A stretch of DNA of 29,614 nt from CAZVXI01 sp964631295 (GTDB lineage Bacteria > Planctomycetota > Phycisphaerae > Phycisphaerales > SM1A02). The notes below the pieces were generated by a model. It worked only from the letters and a program-made list of their open reading frames with translations. It was not told the DNA's origin and searched no databases. Made by a program: the position numbers and the translations under genes. The stretch spans positions 1 through 29,614 of the forward strand of contig CAZVXI010000023.1 of assembly GCA_964631295.1 (NCBI GenBank), in the 5' to 3' direction. Below are positions 17,038-24,232 of the stretch, piece after piece. Each line of letters starts with the position of its first letter. Position 1 is the stretch's first letter.

Positions 17038-17868
17038 TCACTGCGGAACGCAGAAAACATCAAAGTGCTTCCATTGCATCACGTTGTCGGGCCTCACGCG
17101 CGGGCCGCGCAGGCTATCCGGAGCGCTCAACTTGTGAACCTCGTAGCCGAGATCACCGAGCCAGCCGATCATTTCCCGACGCTGCTGCTCGGGAACATGC
17201 CGAAAAACCTCGGCCCGAATGCTCGGCCGGGCATCCCGCAGCAGGCTCTCCAGGCTGCGCAGCACGGCGAAATCCGCGCCTTCCGCATCGACCTTGATGT
17301 ATCGCAGCCGGGCGATCGCCTCGGGGTGCTCCTGCCGGATGAACGTCTCGAGGTTCCGCCCCTGCACATCCAGCTTGAACGCGTGCGCGTGTTTCCATCG
17401 ACTGATGCCGTCATGCCCGCCGCCATTGCAGAAGCCGGGGTCGGAATATTCAAACGTGCAGGCGCCGTCTTCGGGCGTGGCTGCGAAGTTCAGCGGCGTG
17501 ATGTTCGTCAGGCTCGGATTCAGCCGCGCATTCTCCTCGAGCACAGCGAAGACATAGCGGTTTGGCTCCAGCGCGAACACGCGCCCCTCAGGGCCGACCG
17601 CGATCGCGATGGGAAGTGTCGAGTCACCCGTATGGGCACCGATGTCTATGGCAACATCGCCGGGCTTCAGAAACGTGCGCAACTCGTCGACTTCGGACTG
17701 GCTGATGATCTTCTCAGTCTCACGCGGATGCTGCCATTGTGCGTATCGGACAGCGCCGTCCTCTGGAAGATGGAACTCGCGCACATCGTGTCCGTAGGTC
17801 CGAACGCGTGGCTTGAAGCCAAGCAGGTAGATGATCTCCTTCGCCTTCATAAGTCCAGCATGATACAT
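17038..17868 (-). CDS. FkbM-family SAM-dependent methyltransferase
   Basis: FkbM-type enzymes methylate hydroxyl groups on sugars, lipids or polyketides using S-adenosylmethionine. The SAM-binding motif is DVAIDIGAHTGDSTLPIA at about residues 72-89, followed by the acidic ribose-binding strand VFALEPNRYVF. The second family mark YIKVDAEGADFAVLRSLE matches the FkbM IKIDVEGxE block. The length of 276 residues is normal. Starts possible are TTG 17871, ATG 17868 and ATG 17850; none has a strong ribosome site and I chose the first ATG. No glycosyltransferase or polyketide gene is nearby, so the substrate cannot be inferred. A 13-bp-stem hairpin lies just upstream, between it and the exported repeat protein. 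Confidence 0.9.
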   Translation of the reverse strand: MYHAGLMKAKEIIYLLGFKPRVRTYGHDVREFHLPEDGAVRYAQWQHPRETEKIISQSEVDELRTFLKPGDVAIDIGAHTGDSTLPIAIAVGPEGRVFALEPNRYVFAVLEENARLNPSLTNITPLNFAATPEDGACTFEYSDPGFCNGGGHDGISRWKHAHAFKLDVQGRNLETFIRQEHPEAIARLRYIKVDAEGADFAVLRSLESLLRDARPSIRAEVFRHVPEQQRREMIGWLGDLGYEVHKLSAPDSLRGPRVRPDNVMQWKHFDVFCVPQ

Positions 17869-17884
17869 CAATGCACGAATTGCG

Positions 17885-17917
17885 CAGGCCGCCCTGCGTG
17901 GGGTGCAGAGCGGCCTG
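17885..17917 (-). terminator. Strong intergenic hairpin, U-tract absent
   Basis: CAGGCCGCCCTGC (17885-17897) pairs with GCAGAGCGGCCTG (17905-17917) around a 7-nt loop, a 13-bp stem with a single G-U type pair. It sits between the end of the thrombospondin-repeat gene and the start of the methyltransferase gene on the minus strand. There is no T-run after it in either direction, so it may be a transcript-end or mRNA-protecting structure rather than a classical intrinsic terminator. Confidence 0.45.
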
Positions 17918-17951
17918 TCAGATTCGGTCGGAAGGAACGACGAACGCTGAA

Positions 17952-19583
17952 TCAGCGTCTCGGGCGCGGCTTCCGAGCGGACTGATGTTCATCAGCGATT
18001 TCCGGCGGGATGCCGACCGGGTCGTATTGGATCGTCGCGGTCTGCAGGCCCATGCCCTGCAGCACGCGGCCAGCAGCCATTGGGGCACTGTCATCCTCGG
18101 TACCAGCGCCGCGTGTTGTGTCGCCTCCAAACAGGTAGGTCGTCACGACGCCGAGCAAAGGCAGGTCCTCAGACAGTTCGCACTCCGCAGACGCCACACC
18201 GTCGATGCGGGCCTTGCCGTGCATGGTCTGCAGGTTCTGCATGAGAAAGTTATTGGGCAGATCCCACCGGCGGATCAAGCCCTGATCCCAGCATGTGATG
18301 CACTTGCGGGTGCCGGAGAACTTCGATTCATTCATGTTCCACACGTTCACGCTGGCCTTGGTCGCCCGTGGCTGGCCGTCCATGCGGAAGTCTGCATCAA
18401 CCAGATGCAGCGTCAGGTCGGTGTCGCTCGCGATCAGTTGCCCGCCGGATTGCTGGCTGTACCCGAGGCCGGCCGGCACCTGAAAACTCAACAGCAGTTC
18501 GCTGTAGGTCTGAGTGAAGTGCTCGCCGTCGAGGTCGAGGCGCCCATCCGATGCGATGCGCTCGCCATGCGGGACGCCGAGCCCCTTGCTTGCGAACGCT
18601 TTGTATTCGTATGCATGCCCGCCTGCATAGTTGACAACCGTGACCGTCGCCGCGAGGTGATTGTGACGGATCGGCAGGTTCTCCAAATCGACTGCGAAGG
18701 CCACGATGTAGCCGCGCAGCACACGCTGGCCGGGACGCTCGGGGTCGGGCCGCCCGGGCAGATCGCCCAGCGACATGACCGGGTCAAGTATCTGGAACTG
18801 CGATACGCCCTTGGGTTGACCACTGTACACCGACCAGATTGCCGGCTCATTGGCAGTCAGTTGAATCTCGTTATCGACCCAGTTCCACCCTGGATGAGCG
18901 CGCTCCTGCGTCTGCGGATTGCGCGGCAGGGGCTCATCGCCGTTGACAAAGAACATCTGAACGCGAACGTCCTCGTTGAAATCGTTCGTGAGCGAGACAA
19001 ACGTGTCCTGGATCAGTTCACCGTCACGATCCCATCGCAGCTCGACCTTCGAGATGATCAGCAGCGATCCCTTGTCGGTCCCTGCTCGCGTACATGCATC
19101 GCCGAGTCCATCGCCGTCCGTGCCCTGCTGGGTCGGATTGAACGTCGACACACAGTTATCGCACGCATCGCCGACGCCATCGCCATCTTGATCTGCCTGA
19201 TCTGCATTCGGCGTATCGACGCAGTTGTCGATGCAGTCTGCGACACCATCACCATCCGTGTCAGTGTCCGCGATGCCGCACCCGCACTGGCCCGGATCGG
19301 TCTTCTCCGGATCGTCTGGGCAGTCATCGCAGTCGTCGATCGTGCCGTCCCCGTCGGTGTCGTCTTCGCAGTCGTCGGGAATGCCGTTGCTGTTGCAGTC
19401 GTCGCTGGTACCGTCGGCAATATCATCTGCATCATCAATGCCGTTGCCGTTGCAGTCCGATCCGCCGCCTCGATGAGCCTGCGGAACTGGTGTCGCGGCC
19501 GCGACACTCGGCTGCGCCAGCATCGCGATACAGCAGAGCACCGCGAGTACAGAGAATATCGTTGCCAGTGACTTGGTGAACAT
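17952..19583 (-). CDS. Exported protein with calcium-binding thrombospondin type 3 repeats
   Basis: A 543-residue secreted protein. The ATG (MFTKSLATIF) has GAGGGG 7 nt upstream, and a signal peptide runs to about residue 30 (cleavage near SVAAA). Residues about 43-165 are Asp/Gly/Cys-rich repeats: DCNGNGIDD, DCNSNGIPDDCE, DDTDGDGTIDDCDDCPDD, DTDGDGVADCIDNC and DQDGDGVGDACDNC. These match thrombospondin type 3 calcium-binding motifs. The remaining 370 or so residues form an unassigned beta-rich region with CITCWDQGL and ALDLENL-like stretches and a basic end (ARKPRPRR). Such repeats usually form a Ca2+-stabilised stalk in extracellular proteins. The C-terminal function is not recognised. A possible operator and TTGACA lie upstream. 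Confidence 0.85.
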   Translation of the reverse strand: MFTKSLATIFSVLAVLCCIAMLAQPSVAAATPVPQAHRGGGSDCNGNGIDDADDIADGTSDDCNSNGIPDDCEDDTDGDGTIDDCDDCPDDPEKTDPGQCGCGIADTDTDGDGVADCIDNCVDTPNADQADQDGDGVGDACDNCVSTFNPTQQGTDGDGLGDACTRAGTDKGSLLIISKVELRWDRDGELIQDTFVSLTNDFNEDVRVQMFFVNGDEPLPRNPQTQERAHPGWNWVDNEIQLTANEPAIWSVYSGQPKGVSQFQILDPVMSLGDLPGRPDPERPGQRVLRGYIVAFAVDLENLPIRHNHLAATVTVVNYAGGHAYEYKAFASKGLGVPHGERIASDGRLDLDGEHFTQTYSELLLSFQVPAGLGYSQQSGGQLIASDTDLTLHLVDADFRMDGQPRATKASVNVWNMNESKFSGTRKCITCWDQGLIRRWDLPNNFLMQNLQTMHGKARIDGVASAECELSEDLPLLGVVTTYLFGGDTTRGAGTEDDSAPMAAGRVLQGMGLQTATIQYDPVGIPPEIADEHQSARKPRPRR

Positions 19584-19654
19584 TGGCGAACCCCTCGGAA
19601 GTGACATACGCCCCGGCGCGAACGCACCGATTCACGCGTGATGCCATGATTGAT

Positions 19655-19689
19655 TGTCAACGAACGCGCACGCGTTGCAACCGCGTTTC
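19655..19689 (-). promoter_or_regulatory. Possible control region of the thrombospondin-repeat gene
   Basis: On the minus strand a perfect TTGACA hexamer (19655-19660) lies beside an inverted repeat AACGCG-CA-CGCGTT (19663-19676), and CGCGTT recurs 11 bp further on (19682-19687). No matching -10 box is seen at 16-18 nt, so this is only a candidate binding site about 75-105 bp upstream of the gene. Confidence 0.22.
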
Positions 19690-19807
19690 ATGCAGGTTTT
19701 GGCAAGACCGGCAAGTACGCTGATCAGGGCGGTTCTTATAGGGCAGGGAAGATTATCCAGACCCGCGTATCGGACGTGTCGGGACGCGACGCCCCTGCAC
19801 CATGCGC

Positions 19808-19849
19808 GGAAACAACAACGCCGGCGCAGTCCTGCTGAGCTGCGCCGGC
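19808..19849 (-). terminator. Intrinsic terminator after the 106-residue anchored protein
   Basis: GCCGGCGCAG (19820-19829) and CTGCGCCGGC (19840-19849) form a perfect 10-bp stem with a 10-nt loop. Read on the minus strand the stem is followed by GTTGTTGTTT, a T-rich tail. It lies 27 bp beyond the stop codon at 19877 and so ends that transcription unit before the thrombospondin-repeat gene. Confidence 0.7.
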
Positions 19850-19876
19850 AGATTGAATCGCTGTGGAAAACGTGCT

Positions 19877-20197
19877 TTACGGCGCGGCGCGGAAAAGGTT
19901 GCGCAGCGAGCCGCCATCGCGAAGTGTGATGCGCTGCTGCCGTGCATCTTCAACTTCGTACACCATCAGTACTTCATAGCGACTGTTCAGCACGTAGAGC
20001 AGTTCATCAGGATCTGCATCTCCACCGGTGCCGCCGTTGGCCGTCACGATCGTGAACGGGCCGCGCGCCGTTGCCTGGTCTGCAAACGCCTGCTGCGATG
20101 GCAGACGCCCGGCCTGCAGAATCACAAGCGCGAGAATAACGAAAGCGGACGCCCAGAGGGCAGTTGCCGATGTGTCGATTCGAGTTCGAGTGGCCAT
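19877..20197 (-). CDS. Small signal-anchored protein, paralogue of its upstream neighbour
   Basis: A 106-residue protein of unknown function. One hydrophobic segment at about residues 12-30 (ALWASAFVILALVILQAG) acts as signal or anchor, and the rest should lie outside the cytoplasm. The C-terminal part contains GPFTIVTANGG, DELLYVLNSRYEVLMVYEVED and GGSLRNLF. The same layout (anchor, G-x-Y/F-T-M/I-V, Gly-rich turn, two short beta strands, then a Leu-rich end) occurs in the upstream gene, and I read the two as duplicates. The ATG has AGGAG 6 nt upstream. It follows the neighbour's stop by 43 bp on the same strand, with no terminator between them, and a strong terminator follows it. The external part could be a beta-propeller-like blade, but this is inference. 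Confidence 0.75.
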   Translation of the reverse strand: MATRTRIDTSATALWASAFVILALVILQAGRLPSQQAFADQATARGPFTIVTANGGTGGDADPDELLYVLNSRYEVLMVYEVEDARQQRITLRDGGSLRNLFRAAP

Positions 20198-20240
20198 GAT
20201 CTTCTCCTGATCAGGTCGAGTACAGGTTCGTGCTGGTGAA

Positions 20241-20564
20241 TCAGCGATTCGTGCCACGGGCGCGCATGAGTTGGGCAGAGTCGGCCGCGAGATTGCGACC
20301 ACCCACGCCTCGCAATGCGTTGGCGGTCGTGTCGTACGTCACGGCGATCATCTCCTGATTCACAGTGTCAACGATGTAGATCACCGAGGCCTGGGTGCCC
20401 TTCGCGCCGCCGCCGACCATCGTGTACTCGCCCGGCACGCGCTGCTGCGCGCGGGCATCGGGGTTGAACGTGACTGCCGCGAGGACAGCCAGCAGAATCG
20501 CGTTGAGGATCACCAGCGCCCGCATCGGCACCCGCGCCCTTCCGTCTTGTTCACGCTGTTGCAT
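20241..20564 (-). CDS. Small signal-anchored protein, first of a paralogous pair
   Basis: A 107-residue protein of unknown function. After a basic N-terminus (MQQREQDGRARVP) there is one hydrophobic helix (RALVILNAILLAVLAAVTF), then ARAQ that could be a signal-peptidase site. The exported part reads GEYTMVGGGAKG, VIYIVDTVNQEMIAVTYD and GVGGRNLAADS, which can be aligned by eye with its downstream neighbour (GPFTIV, LLYVLNSRYEVLMVYEV, GGSLRNLF). The chosen ATG has a weak GGGA nearby; an internal ATG at residue 14 directly precedes the helix and is an alternative. The two genes are 43 bp apart and probably one transcript. No enzyme motif is visible. Confidence 0.72.
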   Translation of the reverse strand: MQQREQDGRARVPMRALVILNAILLAVLAAVTFNPDARAQQRVPGEYTMVGGGAKGTQASVIYIVDTVNQEMIAVTYDTTANALRGVGGRNLAADSAQLMRARGTNR

Positions 20565-20765
20565 AGTGGTTCCCGTCTTGGAATATCCAATCTGTTGCCG
20601 ACCTCATGCACTGGAGACGCACTCGCGTCGATCAAGGCAGGAGATCGGCAAGAACACGTTCGAGTATACGCGTTTTGCACGGCCAGCGTGGCAACAGATG
20701 AACAACCGCGGCTGTGATTGAACACAATGCCGGGACTCGATACGTCTGGCTTGCTCGCGTGCCGT

Positions 20766-21017
20766 TCAGTTCTGATGGCTTCGCTTGGAGGGCATCAGGC
20801 TCACCAGCATCACCATCACGAGCAGGACGAAGATCACCGCGTAGCCGATCCACGCAGGATGGGTTCGGCGGAGCGCGGGTGCCGGCGGCCCTTCATCCTG
20901 CCCGAAGGACGTCGCCGTCAGGCACAGCGTGAGCATTGTCACCACGAATGGCAACATACGGGAAACCGCCGGGCGGCCGAGCAGGCGGGAGGTAAACGAA
21001 CGTGTCGGTGCGATCAT
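20766..21017 (-). CDS. 83-residue membrane protein with export signal and C-terminal helix
   Basis: A very small protein of unknown function. A basic N-terminus (RSFTSRLLGRPAVSR) leads into a hydrophobic segment (MLPFVVTMLTLCLTATSF) that looks like a signal peptide ending near SFGQ. A short Pro/Arg-rich linker follows (DEGPPAPALRRTHPA), then a second helix (WIGYAVIFVLLVMVMLVSLM) and a polar tail PSKRSHQN. The mature form would be a single-pass protein with a cytoplasmic basic tail. The ATG has AAGG about 10 nt upstream. A longer frame starting at 21170 lacks support. It lies between the HYExAFE gene and the paralogous anchored pair, all on the same strand, with gaps of about 180-200 bp, so cotranscription is uncertain. 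Confidence 0.7.
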   Translation of the reverse strand: MIAPTRSFTSRLLGRPAVSRMLPFVVTMLTLCLTATSFGQDEGPPAPALRRTHPAWIGYAVIFVLLVMVMLVSLMPSKRSHQN

Positions 21018-21194
21018 GGTTGGGTTGCCTTGCGACTCAAACTTACTCAGGGGTTCTTCGACCTGATCCGGCTGACCAGCAGATTCTCGGATCAGACGGC
21101 TCAAGCCGACAGCATAGCCGATCAGTGCCGGGTTCCAGCAAAATGAGCGGGCCACATCAACCTCAGGCACCGTGCTGGTCTGCCTCGACGGATG

Positions 21195-21758
21195 CTATGC
21201 CGTCTGAACTGCATGACTGCCCGGCTTCGCCCGAGAATCGGCTGTCTGCCGGTTGTGTGCGTCGAATGGGCGGCTCAGACGCTCGAAGTCGCCTCCAGCC
21301 AGATGCACCGTCCGCCATTTGGGTGATCGCGGCCGCATTGTCCTGCGGTAGTCGGACAGTGATATCTCACGCAGAGCGTACCAGCGGTCTCGAAAGCCGA
21401 AGACAGACTCGAACAGAGCATCCGGCGGTTGCTGTTCGAGGGCAAAGATGAATACGAAGGTGCCTGCGAAGCCCGAACCGAAGATCTGCTCCCAGTAGCC
21501 CAGCCCGTCGACATCATCGAGAGTGACCCAGTTCTGGTACTGCCTGCCCCGCTTGAACAGCCTGCCCTTGACATCCACCAGTCGCCTTGGGGCGCCTGAG
21601 TCCATTCCGGAAACAACGAAATCAAATGATTTGATCGACGGCAGCGGCTCGTCTGCGGGCAGCAGCGTCTTGCGGGCCTCATCGACGGCGAGGTACGGAA
21701 TCCGGTTCGAGCGCAAGAACGCCTCGAAAGCCTGCTCATAATGGAACCGGCGCGCCAT
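21195..21758 (-). CDS. HYExAFE-type protein, putative PD-(D/E)XK nuclease fold
   Basis: A 187-residue soluble protein whose N-terminus ARRFHYEQAFEAFLRSN carries the HYExAFE signature at residues 6-12, a motif I associate with an uncharacterised planctomycete family. The spacing of acidic residues suggests the PD-(D/E)XK nuclease core: Glu12 in the first helix, Asp46 in SIKSFDFVVSG, and Asp62-Val63-Lys64 in RRLVDVKGRLF, followed by a tryptophan- and aromatic-rich helix-strand (LGYWEQIFGSGFAGTFVFIFAL). This fold assignment is inference from motif order and has not been tested. The last 45 residues are basic and less ordered. The gene follows rex by 87 bp on the same strand. No methyltransferase or helicase partner is adjacent, so a restriction system is unlikely. 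Confidence 0.75.
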   Translation of the reverse strand: MARRFHYEQAFEAFLRSNRIPYLAVDEARKTLLPADEPLPSIKSFDFVVSGMDSGAPRRLVDVKGRLFKRGRQYQNWVTLDDVDGLGYWEQIFGSGFAGTFVFIFALEQQPPDALFESVFGFRDRWYALREISLSDYRRTMRPRSPKWRTVHLAGGDFERLSRPFDAHNRQTADSRAKPGSHAVQTA

Positions 21759-21845
21759 GGTTCTTCATCATAGGGCTCGAAGGATGACCCTCCCGTGATC
21801 GTCAAGCTCGCGAGACGACCGGGCTGTCGGAGCGATGGCGCACGG

Positions 21846-22508
21846 TCAATCCGCGTCTTCGTCCAGCGAGCCTGTCAGCCCCAGTGACGCCTGAAACGCG
21901 AGTTGCTCCAGCGTCAGCGAAAGATCGATATCGACCACCGCGACTGCGTCGTGGACCTCCAGCCGGACTGGCGCGAAGTTGAGGATCCCCTGCACCCCTG
22001 CCTCGATCAGCCGCTCGGCCACTTCTTGGGCAGCATGCGCTGGAACCGCGATGATGCCGAGTTTGATGTCGCGGTCGCGCACAAGTCGCGGAAGGTCGTT
22101 CATCGGTCGCACGCGATGATCGGCGATCGTCTGCCCGACAACCCGATCGTCGGCATCGAACACCGCCACGATCGCGAATCCCTTGCGCACGAAGCGATTC
22201 GTATATGGCATCAGCGCCCGGCCGATGTTTCCCGCTCCAACGATGCACGCTCGCCACGAGCGGTCCGTCCCGAGGACCTGCCGCAGTTTTTCGATCAGCT
22301 CCGGCACGCGGTACCCAATGCCCGGGTGGCCGAACTGGCCGAAACAGGCCAGGTCCTTGCGAACCTGAGCATCGGTCAGGCCGAGCTTCTCTCCAAGCTG
22401 CCGCGAGTTGAGCGTCAGGCGATGCTCAGCAGCCAGAGCCTCCAACTCACGCAGGTACAGACTCAGTCGCTTGACGGTCGGGTTGGGAATCCTGCTGCGC
22501 TGAGACAT
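21846..22508 (-). CDS. rex: Redox-sensing transcriptional repressor Rex
   Basis: Rex binds DNA when NAD+ is high and releases it when NADH accumulates, controlling fermentation and respiration genes. The 220-residue protein has the winged-helix part at residues 10-80, with the signature AQVRKDLACFGQFGHPGIGY, and a Rossmann domain starting with VGAGNIGRAL at 90-99. The FDADDRVVGQ strand and the LGIIAVPAHAAQEVAERLIEAG block are also typical. The start ATG (MSQRSRIPNP) is the usual Rex N-terminus; a longer frame to 22781 overlaps metF and is rejected. It diverges from metF across 130 bp. I could not find a TTGTGAA-type Rex site in that gap. Confidence 0.93.
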   Translation of the reverse strand: MSQRSRIPNPTVKRLSLYLRELEALAAEHRLTLNSRQLGEKLGLTDAQVRKDLACFGQFGHPGIGYRVPELIEKLRQVLGTDRSWRACIVGAGNIGRALMPYTNRFVRKGFAIVAVFDADDRVVGQTIADHRVRPMNDLPRLVRDRDIKLGIIAVPAHAAQEVAERLIEAGVQGILNFAPVRLEVHDAVAVVDIDLSLTLEQLAFQASLGLTGSLDEDAD

Positions 22509-22622
22509 GTGCTGATGAGTGGTCTGCGGACGCGCCACGGTCACCCGAGCCCCGCGCCGCGGCTCGGCCGGTCCGCCAGCGTACCAAATCACCGCAACAA
22601 CGTGGCGCGGCGAGCATGGGCG

Positions 22623-22628
22623 TATGAT
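22623..22628 (+). promoter_or_regulatory. Possible -10 element for metF (near-leaderless)
   Basis: TATGAT matches TATAAT at five of six positions and ends 10 nt before the ATG at 22639, which lacks a ribosome site. Transcription would then begin about 3 nt upstream of the start codon. No -35 box is evident. An alternative metF start (ATG 22624) would overlap this element. Confidence 0.32.
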
Positions 22629-22638
22629 AGCCGGACTC

Positions 22639-23559
22639 ATGCATATCAGGGACATCTTCAATCGCGATACACAGACCTTCAGTTTCGAGTTCTTCCCACC
22701 CAAGCCGGGCGAGGCGTGGGAGAAACTCTTCGACCGAATCAGCGACTTCGAGGCCCTCGCGCCGTCGTTTGTCTCCGTCACCTATGGAGCGGGCGGATCG
22801 ACCCGCGAGCGAACGCATGACTTGGTCGTCAAACTTCGCGCGTCAACAGAACTCGATCCCGTGCCGCACCTGACATGTGTGATGCAGTCCGAGAACGACA
22901 TGCGCTCGATCCTCTCGCGATACGCGGAGGCCGGGGTCAGCAACATCATGGCGTTGCATGGCGATCCGCCCGCTGATGCAACCGATTACAGCCGCGAGGA
23001 TGAAACATACCGCTACGCTGCGGACCTTGTTCGCTTCATTCGCGAGTTCAACGATTCAGGGGAACATCCCGATGATCGAGGGTTTGGCATCGGCGTGGCT
23101 GGATTCCCTGAAGGCCACCCCGCAACGCCGAACTTCCTCGAAGGAATGGAACACCTCAAAGCCAAGGTGGACGCAGGGGCTGATTACATCTGTACGCAGA
23201 TGTTCTTCGACAACGCGGTGTTCTACGACTTCTGTGAGCGCTGCGAACTGGCCGGGATTGATGTGCCGATCCTCGCAGGCATCATGCCCATCGCATCGCG
23301 ACGGAACCTCGAGCGCATGGCAGAACTCGCGGCCGGAACGCGCTTTCCTGCGCCGCTGCTCCGTGCAGTTGATCGCTGTGGCGATGATTCGGAAGCCGTC
23401 AGTCGCGTGGGTGTGCACTGGGCCACCGAGCAGTGCCGGGACCTCGTCGATAACCGTGTCGATGGCATCCACTTCTACACGCTGAACCGCTCACAGGCGA
23501 CCTGCGACATCTATCGGACCCTGGGCGTGCCGGACTCCCGCGCGCTGCGAACACCGTAA
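22639..23559 (+). CDS. metF: 5,10-methylenetetrahydrofolate reductase
   Basis: Reduces 5,10-methylene-tetrahydrofolate to 5-methyl-tetrahydrofolate with FAD, supplying the methyl group for methionine. The family marks are FSFEFFPPKP with catalytic Glu17 (Glu28 in E. coli), FVSVTYGAGGSTRERT, NIMALHGDPP with Asp109 that contacts FAD, and AGADYICTQMFFDNAVFYDF and GIMPIASRRNLERM. At 306 residues it matches the bacterial single-domain enzyme (E. coli 296). The start at 22639 gives the usual N-terminus MHIRDIF; ATG 22624 would add five residues. It diverges from rex. No other methionine gene is adjacent. Confidence 0.95.
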   Translation: MHIRDIFNRDTQTFSFEFFPPKPGEAWEKLFDRISDFEALAPSFVSVTYGAGGSTRERTHDLVVKLRASTELDPVPHLTCVMQSENDMRSILSRYAEAGVSNIMALHGDPPADATDYSREDETYRYAADLVRFIREFNDSGEHPDDRGFGIGVAGFPEGHPATPNFLEGMEHLKAKVDAGADYICTQMFFDNAVFYDFCERCELAGIDVPILAGIMPIASRRNLERMAELAAGTRFPAPLLRAVDRCGDDSEAVSRVGVHWATEQCRDLVDNRVDGIHFYTLNRSQATCDIYRTLGVPDSRALRTP

Positions 23560-23717
23560 GACGCGCTCGCCTGTTCTCCAGCCGACACAGTTGTCACTGC
23601 TTCACGATCCAGCGAGGCAGGTTCAGACGACGCATTTGCATCCGCTGTGCATCGTTTCGTACGCTCAACATGGCTGAAGTCCCGGACAACCGTGCCACCG
23701 GGAGACGGAGAACGATC

Positions 23718-24215
23718 ATGCGCGTCGTCGTAGACACACTTGTTGCTCTGATGATTGCCGGCGTCCTCGCTGGTGTGGTGATTCATCATCGCTCGAAGGA
23801 TGAACACGTCGCCGATGCAGAAGGCGCGCGGCTGATCGTGAATCAAATTGAGCGCGAACTGACCCTCAAAGGCTCGCTCGGTGAAGTCGAAACCACACGG
23901 CAGGGGTTCCCGACCACCGTTGACCCCGCGTGGTTTGGCGAGACCGTGCCTTTGAACCCGCTGTTCGTCGACACTGATCATCCCTGGATCGAGATCGCGC
24001 CGTATCGCGATCGTGCGCTCAATCACCCCGCAAGCCGCACCGCGCTCACACGAGAGATGGCGAGCTTCTGGTACAACCCGTACAAGGGTATTGTCCGCGC
24101 CCGTGTGCCGGCCGCCATGACCGATGTCGCGGCGAAGCGGTTGTACGACTCGGTCAACGGCATCAGCTCACCAAACGTGTCCGCTGATGAGCAGCCAATC
24201 GCGTTCGACGGGTAA
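23718..24215 (+). CDS. Pseudopilin-like membrane protein lacking the prepilin cleavage site
   Basis: A 165-residue protein anchored by an N-terminal helix (VDTLVALMIAGVLAGVVI) that continues into a polar helix (AEGARLIVNQIERELTLKG), the layout of type IV pilins and type II secretion pseudopilins. The middle has GFPTTVDPAWFGETVPLNPL, resembling the GYPxxxDPxWF...NPL segment of some GspG-like planctomycete proteins; this resemblance is from memory. The Gly before the helix and the Glu at its fifth position, both needed for prepilin peptidase processing in ordinary pilins, are absent. The ATG is chosen for GGAG 7 nt upstream; an in-frame ATG at 23670 would add 16 hydrophilic residues. It lies 158 bp after metF and converges on dapB. 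Confidence 0.65.
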   Translation: MRVVVDTLVALMIAGVLAGVVIHHRSKDEHVADAEGARLIVNQIERELTLKGSLGEVETTRQGFPTTVDPAWFGETVPLNPLFVDTDHPWIEIAPYRDRALNHPASRTALTREMASFWYNPYKGIVRARVPAAMTDVAAKRLYDSVNGISSPNVSADEQPIAFDG

Positions 24216-24232
24216 CGAGCACGCGCTACTGA

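Noticed and set aside
17871..19571. 566-codon plus-strand frame over the thrombospondin-repeat gene
   Set aside because: It is the antisense shadow of Asp/Gly-rich repeats; the real gene has a signal peptide and ribosome site.
20578..20590. TTGGA-ATA-TCCAA short inverted repeat near the start of the anchored protein gene
   Set aside because: Five-base arms are expected by chance; no second copy was seen.
22509..22638. Rex operator between rex and metF
   Set aside because: No TTGTGAA...TTCACAA-like sequence is present; only a GAGCC/GGCTC repeat is visible.
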